From assembly GCA_016201685.1 (NCBI GenBank), contig JACQCJ010000065.1:1-23491 (forward strand): a stretch of 23,491 bases of DNA, read 5' to 3'. A program made the translations under genes and the position numbers. Under the pieces are notes generated by a model that did no database searches, was not told the DNA's origin, and saw only the letters and a list, made by a program, of their open reading frames with translations. Positions 1-5,309 of this stretch are shown here, piece after piece (the first letter of the stretch is position 1; every line of letters begins with the position of its first letter). The DNA comes from Candidatus Peregrinibacteria bacterium (GTDB taxonomy: Bacteria > Patescibacteriota > Gracilibacteria > Peribacterales > Peribacteraceae).

Positions 1-34
1 ACCTTGCTCACGAAATCGGAAACGCGATCTGTCA

Positions 35-125
35 GTTTGGCAGATATGGTGCGCAGCGGTGGGTGACGGGAACCGTTGCCATCCCGAACAGAAGCACGAC
101 CGGACTCGTATCACGCTGTCGAAAC
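35..125 (+). other. Possible 5S rRNA-like segment (weak, 3' half divergent)
   Basis: The stretch around positions 72-93 (CCGTTGCCATCCCGAACAG) closely resembles, from memory, the conserved loop-B/helix-III/loop-C part of bacterial 5S rRNA. The GCAGCGGTGGG just upstream also resembles 5S. The expected 3' half, with its CGCCGATGGTA-like segment and closing helix, is not visible. A CTGTCATCCCC repeat begins at about 125 instead. This could be a truncated or very divergent 5S gene, or chance similarity. No protein gene is visible in the first 481 bases. Confidence 0.25.
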
Positions 126-297
126 CTGTCATCCCCCAAAATATATCACACTGCCTGCCCTGCGTAGCCCGCAGGCGAAGCAGGGTCAAAACCTGTCATC
201 CCCAGAGGTGAAACAGCCGAAAGCTATGGAAGGAAAAGTTGCTCCCTCCTCCCGCCCTCCGCAGTCAGCCCAGGCTGACGAAGGAGGGTCATCCCCA
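123..297. repeat. Intergenic repeat block with CTGTCATCCCC words and hairpins
   Basis: The word AAACCTGTCATCCCC occurs at about 122-135 and again at about 187-201, and GGGTCATCCCC occurs at about 286-296. Between them are two strong stem-loops. One, near 153-180, is built from GCCTGC/GCAGGC and CCCTGC/GCAGGG. The other, at 255-288, has outer arms CCCTCC/GGAGGG and a perfect inner stem GTCAGCC/GGCTGAC (264-270 with 273-279). The open frames across the block are proline/serine-rich and unconvincing, so I treat it as non-coding palindromic repeat DNA. The rest of the gap to 440 shows nothing recognisable. Confidence 0.6.
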
Positions 298-447
298 AAA
301 AAACTCAGAGAAACAGAACTGCATGAGAGACCGAGAATTGCTCGCCCATGGTTTCAGAGAGCGAAGACGATGAGCATAGCATGATCCTTGGCGTTGCGGA
401 ATGTTTGCGTGGGCCCTTTCGCAATTCCCTTTTGATTAAAAATGGTG

Positions 448-453
448 TATAAT
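448..453 (+). promoter_or_regulatory. -10 box TATAAT for the cysteine-rich protein gene
   Basis: This is a perfect TATAAT, 28 nt upstream of the ATG at 482. The -35 region is poor. It implies a 5' leader of about 20 nt without a Shine-Dalgarno sequence. Confidence 0.5.
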
Positions 454-481
454 GCTCAAGTAAATACATTCCCCTTACGCT

Positions 482-985
482 ATGGCACACTCTGCCTCGT
501 ACAAGTATCTGGTCAGTTTCTTTACCGCTTCCACGCTTGCGCTCTTGCTCATGGTAGATGTCCAGTACATCCAGAGCGTATCTACAAGCGACTTGTCGGC
601 ATCCGAGACGAAATTCATCATGAAACAATCCTTCAGGAAACAGAATGATACGAGTGGCGATACCAGCAGAGCGACGGCCACCGCCACGGCGGTCACGACT
701 CCCCTACGAACCGCACCCGTCCCCCTGAGCTTCGGCACGGATCATCACGTGACGAAACGCTACTGCATGTGCACGTGCAAGCTCCCCGACTTCAACCTCG
801 CAGAAGCGTGCCCCGTTGCCCCGACGGGAGGATCCTGCCCGACGCGGAGGGACTTCTGGACCGAATCGCAGATCGATGCCGATTGTCACTCGCTCCTCCG
901 TGACGCTTGTGAGGGCTACGGGCCCACCGGCGAACTGCGCTGGGGCGTCCTGCTCGACTGCTCCGCGGTCGTCAGCGGACGGTGA
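482..985 (+). CDS. Small exported cysteine-rich protein of unknown function
   Basis: I do not recognise a family for this 167-residue protein. Residues about 8-30 form a hydrophobic segment after a short N-terminus with one lysine, so it is probably a signal anchor or signal peptide. It is followed by a low-complexity Ser/Thr/Ala linker (about 34-80). The C-terminal half holds all eight cysteines (95, 97, 99, 110, 119, 135, 143, 160), including a tight C-M-C-T-C cluster. An even number of cysteines in a predicted exported domain suggests disulfide bonding or metal binding, which is inference. The ATG at 482 is preferred because a TATAAT lies at 448-453. It is convergent with pcm, with only 15 nt between the two stop codons. 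That it is expressed is likely; its function is unknown. Confidence 0.7.
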   Translation: MAHSASYKYLVSFFTASTLALLLMVDVQYIQSVSTSDLSASETKFIMKQSFRKQNDTSGDTSRATATATAVTTPLRTAPVPLSFGTDHHVTKRYCMCTCKLPDFNLAEACPVAPTGGSCPTRRDFWTESQIDADCHSLLRDACEGYGPTGELRWGVLLDCSAVVSGR

Positions 986-1000
986 AGGGTACCGGAGCGT

Positions 1001-1771
1001 TCACTCTTTCTGAATAGCACCGCTCACCAATGGAACAAAACCACAGTAGTCATGTTCCTCTTCCCTGTAGCCATCTGCGAATCGAATGGTACGGACCAGT
1101 TGATGCATGGGGCCGTCCTCCCAGCCCTCAGCGGGGAAGGCCACACCATCTGACTGATAGTATGTCTCGTCCTTCACATCTCCGGCTTTCCTTGGTACAA
1201 CCATGCGACCACCCTCGGCGAGTCGTTCTCTCCAAAAGTCGGGTTCCCGATCGCAACCGGCAGCACAGGTGATGACGTGAAATTGTCCCTCAGGCCAATG
1301 GGCGATATTCGTCGCATCTCCAAGAATCAATTCGATGTTGTGGAGTCCGAGCTCTTCGAATCGCTTCTTCGTTGCATGCAACAATGCGGCTATACGTTCA
1401 ATGGCCACAACCTTGCCACGAACGCCGACACGCTCTTGCAGTATTGCAGCCTGCCATCCTGAACCGAGACCAATATCAAGAACACGTTCTCCTTGCTTTG
1501 GACGAAGTAAACGCGTCATTCGCACAACCAGCTGGGGCTGAGAGATTGTTTGGCCATGACCAATGCTGAGAGGAGAATCCATGCCCGCAGCCAATCGCAT
1601 CAATGCATCATTCGATTGATCGACGAAGAGATGACGCGGCCATTTCTCCAAGATTTGGCGCAGGCGTGTGCTCCTCATGATTCTTTTTGGCAAGCTGTTG
1701 AGTAGCTCCGACCACAAACCACTTGGTCCTACGTCAAACGCATCCAATCCTGCAGTCTCTGACATGTGCAT
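1001..1771 (-). CDS. pcm: Protein-L-isoaspartate O-methyltransferase
   Basis: It transfers methyl from S-adenosylmethionine to L-isoaspartyl residues of damaged proteins, starting their repair in the cytoplasm. The start at 1771 (M-H-M-S-E-T) gives about 256 residues. The frame stays open further upstream, but that part overlaps the doxX-like gene and does not look like protein, so the longer form is rejected; 1765 is an alternative start. Family features seen are the D-S-P-L-S-I-G-H-G-Q-T-I-S-Q-P segment (about 65-79), the AdoMet-binding motif I V-L-D-I-G-L-G-S-G-W-Q (about 97-107), a G-D-A strand end and the terminal G-F-V-P-L-V-S-G. The N-terminus is longer than in typical enzymes of about 210 residues. 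No Shine-Dalgarno sequence is visible. It is divergent from the DoxX-family gene. Confidence 0.9.
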   Translation of the reverse strand: MHMSETAGLDAFDVGPSGLWSELLNSLPKRIMRSTRLRQILEKWPRHLFVDQSNDALMRLAAGMDSPLSIGHGQTISQPQLVVRMTRLLRPKQGERVLDIGLGSGWQAAILQERVGVRGKVVAIERIAALLHATKKRFEELGLHNIELILGDATNIAHWPEGQFHVITCAAGCDREPDFWRERLAEGGRMVVPRKAGDVKDETYYQSDGVAFPAEGWEDGPMHQLVRTIRFADGYREEEHDYCGFVPLVSGAIQKE

Positions 1772-1845
1772 ATGGTAACGTGCTGTTGGGCATCGAGGAA
1801 ACGTGCTGGAGAGATTTTTCTGTGGATGCAGATGCTGATGAGAGA

Positions 1846-1854
1846 TGCTATAGT
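1846..1854 (+). promoter_or_regulatory. Extended -10 promoter for the DoxX-family gene
   Basis: TGCTATAGT has the extended -10 form TGn-TATAnT, 28 nt before the ATG at 1883. There is no convincing -35, as is common for extended -10 promoters. Confidence 0.45.
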
Positions 1855-1882
1855 CGCGCAGACATTTCCCCTCCTTTTCTCT

Positions 1883-2278
1883 ATGCAGCGCTTCTTCGCG
1901 ACGAACCATGACTACGGCACTCTCCTCCTGCGCGTGGGGGCCGGTGCTGCCATGCTGCCCTTCGGCATTCTCAAACTCCAAACGTTCACGGGAACGATGC
2001 AATTTCTGACGAGCCAGGGCATTCCATCGTTCATCGCGTTCCTTGTCATTCTCGGCGAGAGTGTGGGCGCGCTCAGCATGATCGTGGGTTTTTGCACACG
2101 ATTCTGCGCAGCATCGCTGGCGGTCATCATGATCGGCGCTGTGGCGGCGACGTACGGCAGCGGCTACATGACCGGATTCGTCACCCCGCTCCTGTTACTC
2201 TTCATGTTCCTGCCTCTCATCGTCAATGGCGGTGGGGCCCGGTCTGCAGACGAAGCCATTGCGAAGAAGATTGCATAG
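1883..2278 (+). CDS. DoxX-family integral membrane protein
   Basis: This 131-residue, four-helix membrane protein resembles the DoxX/DoxD family. Hydrophobic segments lie at about 11-30, 44-65, 70-90 and 97-118. The first has the typical L-L-R-V-G-A-G-A-A-M-L-P-F-G-I-L-K start. The middle G-E-S-V-G-A-L-S-M-I-V-G-F-C-T-R-F is the usual second-helix/loop pattern, in which the glutamate is conserved. The roles of DoxX proteins vary (membrane redox, sulfur or oxidative-stress complexes) and none can be assigned here. The frame extends upstream to 1766, but those residues are not membrane-like, and an extended -10 at 1846-1854 supports the ATG at 1883. It converges on the histidine kinase gene. 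Confidence 0.85.
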   Translation: MQRFFATNHDYGTLLLRVGAGAAMLPFGILKLQTFTGTMQFLTSQGIPSFIAFLVILGESVGALSMIVGFCTRFCAASLAVIMIGAVAATYGSGYMTGFVTPLLLLFMFLPLIVNGGGARSADEAIAKKIA

Positions 2279-2310
2279 AGCGAACAGATCATTTCGCTTG
2301 TTGTTCTCTA
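2279..2310 (+). terminator. Putative terminator after the DoxX-family gene
   Basis: AGCGAA (2279-2284) pairs with TTCGCT (2293-2298) across an 8-nt loop and is followed by a T-rich run (TGTTGTTCTCTATTGTT). It sits directly after the stop codon and reaches the end of the convergent kinase gene. Confidence 0.45.
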
Positions 2311-3348
2311 TTGTTCTGAAAATACGGTCTTCGTCTTCGGCGCGAACGGGAGCATAAGCGAGACGGTCGTGCCTTCGTCTTCCGTACTCGCGATGGCGAT
2401 CGTGCCGCCGCAGCGCTCCACGATTTCCCGTGCGGTCGCGAGCCCCATGCCGTTGCCGACCGGTTTGTATTTGGCGGCGTTCGACGCGCGGAAGAATTTC
2501 TCGAAGACGCGCGGCAGATCTTCCTCCGGAATGCCGTGGCCCTCATCCGCCATGGAAATGGAGCACATGCGGTTCTTCTTCTTGATCGTGACGGTGATCG
2601 TGCCGTTCGGCTTGGAGAACGCGATGGCGTTTTTCAGCAATTCCCGGAGAACCGAGAAGAGTTCCACGCCGTCGGCCTGGACGGGCGGGAGTTTTTCATC
2701 GATCTTCATCTTCACGGTCAGGAAGTGCGCGTTGAGCTCCATGCGCGCTTCCTCCACGGCCCGCACGATCAAGTACTTGAGCGAATCGATCGTGTCCTTG
2801 CGGTAGTGCTGGGCGTCCAGCCGGGCGATCGTTCCCTTGCTCAGAGACTGCATGAGCGCATCGAGCCGATCGACGCCCTCCTTCACCTGCGCGTAGATTT
2901 CCTTCCTGTCGATCGTGCTCTCCATCTCGGGATCGCGCAGGATCTCCAGCCACCATTTGAAGGTTGCGAGCGGCGCCCCGAGCTGATGGGTGGCAAGATC
3001 CAGCAACGCCAAGCGCTCGGATTCCATCTGCTCCTGCATGCCGACGGACGATGTGTGCAGTGCCCTCGCCAAACGCGCGAGATCGAAGCCGGCCATGGCC
3101 GCGGCGAGGATGCACAGCACGAGGATCATTTCCTCCCGCTGCGCGATGCTGAATTGCTGCAGTCCGACGAATCCGAGGATCGTCGTCGCGATGTGCATTC
3201 CATGCAGGGCGGATGCATCGAACAGATCCACCATCAAGAGCCCCGATGCGGCGATCACCACAAGAGCGCACAGCGCCGAGCACAGCGCGTACCACGGCAA
3301 ACGTCGCTTGGTTCCCGCCGGGCGGACTGCGGTCTTGAGGAGGGGCAT
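2308..3348 (-). CDS. Membrane sensor histidine kinase (orphan)
   Basis: This 346-residue kinase would autophosphorylate a histidine and pass phosphate to a response regulator. Residues about 17-40, 50-66 and 72-90 are hydrophobic, giving a compact membrane sensor with no large extracellular domain. The HisKA region has the H-box around His121 (A-T-H-Q-L-G-A-P-L), where the usual proline comes after an alanine. The HATPase_c domain follows, with an N-box at R-E-L-L-K-N-A (Asn240), G1 box D-E-G-H-G-I (Asp268), F-box F-E-K-F-F-R and G2 box G-N-G-M-G-L-A (298-304). All catalytic motifs look intact. No response regulator gene lies in the window, so its partner is encoded elsewhere. It has the only clear Shine-Dalgarno sequence here, AGGAGG 6 nt before the ATG. 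Confidence 0.93.
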   Translation of the reverse strand: MPLLKTAVRPAGTKRRLPWYALCSALCALVVIAASGLLMVDLFDASALHGMHIATTILGFVGLQQFSIAQREEMILVLCILAAAMAGFDLARLARALHTSSVGMQEQMESERLALLDLATHQLGAPLATFKWWLEILRDPEMESTIDRKEIYAQVKEGVDRLDALMQSLSKGTIARLDAQHYRKDTIDSLKYLIVRAVEEARMELNAHFLTVKMKIDEKLPPVQADGVELFSVLRELLKNAIAFSKPNGTITVTIKKKNRMCSISMADEGHGIPEEDLPRVFEKFFRASNAAKYKPVGNGMGLATAREIVERCGGTIAIASTEDEGTTVSLMLPFAPKTKTVFSEQ

Positions 3349-3370
3349 GTGTTTCCTCCTTATTATAGCA
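3349..3370 (-). promoter_or_regulatory. Shine-Dalgarno and extended -10 for the histidine kinase
   Basis: On the minus strand, AGGAGG (3360-3355) lies 6 nt before the ATG. TGCTATAAT (3370-3362), a perfect extended -10, lies just upstream. Their spacing is too tight for both to act on one transcript, because the start site would fall at or inside the Shine-Dalgarno. Either the -10 is fortuitous or transcripts also start further upstream. Confidence 0.5.
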
Positions 3371-3477
3371 CAATTGCGAGCGGTGTTGTATCGTCAGTCT
3401 CTGACCAAAAAAAGATCGGCCGGCTGCTTCCCGATTCGGTCGACGATGGCTACACTTGGGGTACGTTCATCTCTTTC

Positions 3478-3672
3478 ATGCAACAAGACGACATCCAGCA
3501 GCGGCTCGACGACTTCCTCGCGGAACTCGGCATCCCGGGGTTCATGATCTTCGGATGGAAGAAGAGCGAGGACGAGTTCGGCGTCGCTTCCTCCTACCGC
3601 GACGTGCCCGCGCCCGCCGCCATCAAAGGCGTCAGTTGGGCGCTCAATGATTTGATCAATAAGACAATGTGA
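3478..3672 (+). CDS. Small conserved-looking hypothetical protein (64 aa)
   Basis: I cannot name this protein. It has 64 residues, with an acidic helical start (residues about 2-16, M-Q-Q-D-D-I-Q-Q-R-L-D-D-F-L). A glycine/phenylalanine-rich strand segment (G-I-P-G-F-M-I-F-G-W-K-K) and a helical end (W-A-L-N-D-L-I-N-K) follow. The mixed hydrophobic pattern looks like a small folded protein rather than a shadow frame. The frame continues far upstream as the antisense of the histidine kinase, so the ATG at 3478 is chosen. A weak -10 (TACACT, 3451-3456) lies upstream and no Shine-Dalgarno is seen. It is divergent from the kinase. Confidence 0.6.
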   Translation: MQQDDIQQRLDDFLAELGIPGFMIFGWKKSEDEFGVASSYRDVPAPAAIKGVSWALNDLINKTM

Positions 3673-3718
3673 GAGAGCGGCTTCATCCCCATTGCTTCGT
3701 TGGATTGTATCGATAGTC

Positions 3719-3815
3719 ACATGGTCAAATGGTTGCCAGGCAAGAACGACAATTGATGACGAGAGTTTCACGAATCGCTTGCGAACCATGTAACCATTTG
3801 ACCATGTAACCATTG
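3719..3815. repeat. Palindromic intergenic element, copy A (ATGGTTAC-type)
   Basis: The arms ACATGGTCAAATGGTT (3719-3734) and AACCATTTGACCATGT (3792-3807) are exact 16-nt inverted repeats. The interior shares GCAAGAAC (3740-3747) and the 18-mer TCGCTTGCGAACCATGTA (3775-3792) with a second copy at 19868-19979. The outer arms repeat words such as CCATGTAACCATT. Confidence 0.85.
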
Positions 3816-3900
3816 AGTCGTTCGTCGTTTCACTTCCAAATGCTCCGAGCCCGAATCACCAAGTCTTCCCATTCGCCGCGTGCGCCGTTAGTCTCTGACC

Positions 3901-4794
3901 ATGCGACTGCGAACCTCGTATTGCTTCGGTCTGTTCTTCGCTCTTGCGTTTCTTCCGGCGACCGGCGTTCTCGCCCGTTCCATCTCGACGCCGTTTGATC
4001 TCTGGAGGAACGCGGACAGCGTGTTTGTCGGGCGCGTGGTCATGGGGGGGGAGACGCCGCACGTGCGGCTCGTCCATCCCTTCAAAGGGCCGTTTCCCAT
4101 GTCCGTCGTTTTGCTCTCGAAGAGCGACGACTGGGGAAGCTCCATTGGAGATCAAGATCCGTATCTTCTCTACGCCAAGAGTCAAAATGGGGTTGCAACG
4201 ATCTTCAACGCCAGCACGCTCGATCACGCGCCGGAGTTTTCCCTTCTCCTCTACACCCAGATCGCCTGCATGCTCGCATTCCTCTTCTTGCTTTCGGTTG
4301 CAGCGCGACTTCTTCTGCGTCCCTCTCGGCCGTTTGCCACGTGCGGCATGATCATCGGTCTCCTCATCGCAGCCGCGATCGTTCTCACGCTGCCGGTGGA
4401 ACGGATGTTTGGCTTCTTCACGTCCAGCTACGCGACGATGGCCGCCGCGCCGTTGATCCTGTTCCTCTGCTCGATGCTCGGATGCATCATCGGTTCGCGG
4501 ATCGATGTGCGATTGCTTTCTCACCCGCGTCTCGCTCGCGGACTCTTGCACGCGCTCTCGATCGTGACTGTCCTTGCAGTCTTCAGAATGGTGATGACGC
4601 ACGAGTCGTTCCGCGCGGTTGTCCTCAGCTCAGCATTCCTCCTCGTGTCGGATGCGTGGAAGCGCCAACTCCGTCGCAGCGACGATCCGGCAATGAAGAA
4701 GATCCTCGGAGCAACAGGGTGGTGGATGCTCGGCGCGGCATTGGTTTCCTTCTTCGGTGCCGCGGCGGGAATGCTGCAGGGGTGGGCGGGGTGA
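3901..4794 (+). CDS. Exported N-terminal domain plus multi-pass membrane protein, unknown
   Basis: The function of this 297-residue protein is not recognised. Residues 1-25 look like a signal peptide ending near A-L-A-R-like G-V-L-A-R. Residues about 28-112 are a soluble domain with a beta pattern (A-D-S-V-F-V-G-R-V-V, V-R-L-V-H-P-F-K-G). About six hydrophobic helices follow (114-138, 145-166, 178-198, 214-233, 238-253, 271-293). Basic loops between helices suggest a topology with the soluble domain outside. The ATG at 3901 directly follows AGTCTCTGACC, a word also present at 3394-3404; no Shine-Dalgarno is seen. The stop codon lies 27 nt from the end of the convergent holin-like gene. It may be a sensor or a small-molecule transporter, but nothing visible decides this. 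Confidence 0.75.
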   Translation: MRLRTSYCFGLFFALAFLPATGVLARSISTPFDLWRNADSVFVGRVVMGGETPHVRLVHPFKGPFPMSVVLLSKSDDWGSSIGDQDPYLLYAKSQNGVATIFNASTLDHAPEFSLLLYTQIACMLAFLFLLSVAARLLLRPSRPFATCGMIIGLLIAAAIVLTLPVERMFGFFTSSYATMAAAPLILFLCSMLGCIIGSRIDVRLLSHPRLARGLLHALSIVTVLAVFRMVMTHESFRAVVLSSAFLLVSDAWKRQLRRSDDPAMKKILGATGWWMLGAALVSFFGAAAGMLQGWAG

Positions 4795-4821
4795 GGAAAG
4801 ATGAAAAGTTTTCTCAATCCT

Positions 4822-5211
4822 CTACGTCTTCTGATAATGCAGCACTTCCTTCATCACCCAATTCGCGAGTCCCACGAGGAGTGAGAGGAAGATCCATCCG
4901 GCAATGCCGCCGTTGATCTGGAGAGAGACGACACTCGAATCCATCACGCCGACAATCAGAATGGTGAGCCAGAGGAAGATGCCGTTGATGATCACGACTG
5001 TCAGGATCGTCGCGAGGAGTCGCAGCGGCAGCGTAATGAGAGTGAGCAGCGGCCGCACAACGGCGTTCATCAACGTCAGAAGTGCGCCGATCACGACGAA
5101 CGCCGTCCATCCGCCTTCCACGGAAAAGTAATCGGAGAGGTACGTCGCGAGTGCCCACACGAGCAGGACATTGAGAACGAAGCGGATGATGAGGCGGGCG
5201 GGGGCGGACAT
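4822..5211 (-). CDS. Phage-holin-4-like four-helix membrane protein
   Basis: This 129-residue protein resembles the widespread bacterial family labelled 'mycobacterial 4-TMS phage holin, superfamily IV'. Despite the name, members are normally chromosomal and of unknown role. Hydrophobic helices lie at about 7-25, 33-55, 62-88 and 102-120. The characteristic loop N-A-V-V-R-P-L-L-T-L-I-T-L-P-L follows the second helix. The start is placed at M-S-A-P-A-R-L (5211) because the upstream frame translates a CTAGGG-type repeat and is not protein-like. It lies downstream of ileS on the same strand, separated by about 100 nt. No phage genes are nearby, so it gives no reason to call a prophage. Confidence 0.8.
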   Translation of the reverse strand: MSAPARLIIRFVLNVLLVWALATYLSDYFSVEGGWTAFVVIGALLTLMNAVVRPLLTLITLPLRLLATILTVVIINGIFLWLTILIVGVMDSSVVSLQINGGIAGWIFLSLLVGLANWVMKEVLHYQKT

Positions 5212-5215
5212 ACGA

Positions 5216-5243
5216 GGGCTAGGGTCTGGGGCTAGGACTAGGG
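5216..5243. repeat. Short tandem CTAGGG/CTAGGA words
   Basis: Three degenerate copies of GGCTAGGN lie directly upstream of the holin-like start codon. This is the same construction of short tandem words seen in the larger palindromes of this window. Confidence 0.5.
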
Positions 5244-5257
5244 AAAATGTTCTGAGA

Positions 5258-5304
5258 GCGGGCACCTGTGGCGAGACGGGTCGAACCATACCTGCCCGCG
5301 ACCC
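5258..5304 (-). terminator. GC-rich stem-loop after ileS
   Basis: GCGGGCA (5258-5264) pairs with TGCCCGC (5293-5299). An alternative stem is GGGTCG (5278-5283) with CGACCC (5299-5304). It follows the ileS stop codon, but only a weak T-rich stretch lies beyond it, so termination is uncertain. Confidence 0.3.
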
Positions 5305-5309
5305 ATTGG

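Noticed and set aside
76..384. 102-codon plus-strand frame
   Set aside because: It spans hairpin repeats, is proline/serine-rich and has no promoter or conserved pattern.
986..1020. GTGAA…TTCAC with TCTTTCT as a terminator of the cysteine-rich gene
   Set aside because: A 5-bp stem with a 13-nt loop is too weak to call.
3393..3403. Recurring word AGTCTCTGAC (1754, 3395, about 3890)
   Set aside because: Ten bases seen three times, once within coding sequence; the contexts are not consistent enough to call an operator.
3394..3813. Minus-strand frame beginning M-V-T-W-S-N-G-Y-M-V
   Set aside because: It is the translation of palindromic element A plus the antisense of the 64-aa gene. Similar peptides arise from element B.
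4793..4822. Stem-loop GAGGA…TCCTC between convergent stops
   Set aside because: The outer stem is only 5 bp, the AT-rich inner part cannot close a proper loop, and there is no clear T tract.
4822..5211. Holin-like gene as evidence for a prophage
   Set aside because: The family is commonly chromosomal, and no endolysin, capsid, terminase or integrase gene is present.
5258..5304. tRNA-like look of GCGGGCA…GGTCGAACC…TGCCCGC
   Set aside because: Only about 42 nt lie between the acceptor-like arms, which is too short for a tRNA, and no anticodon arm exists.
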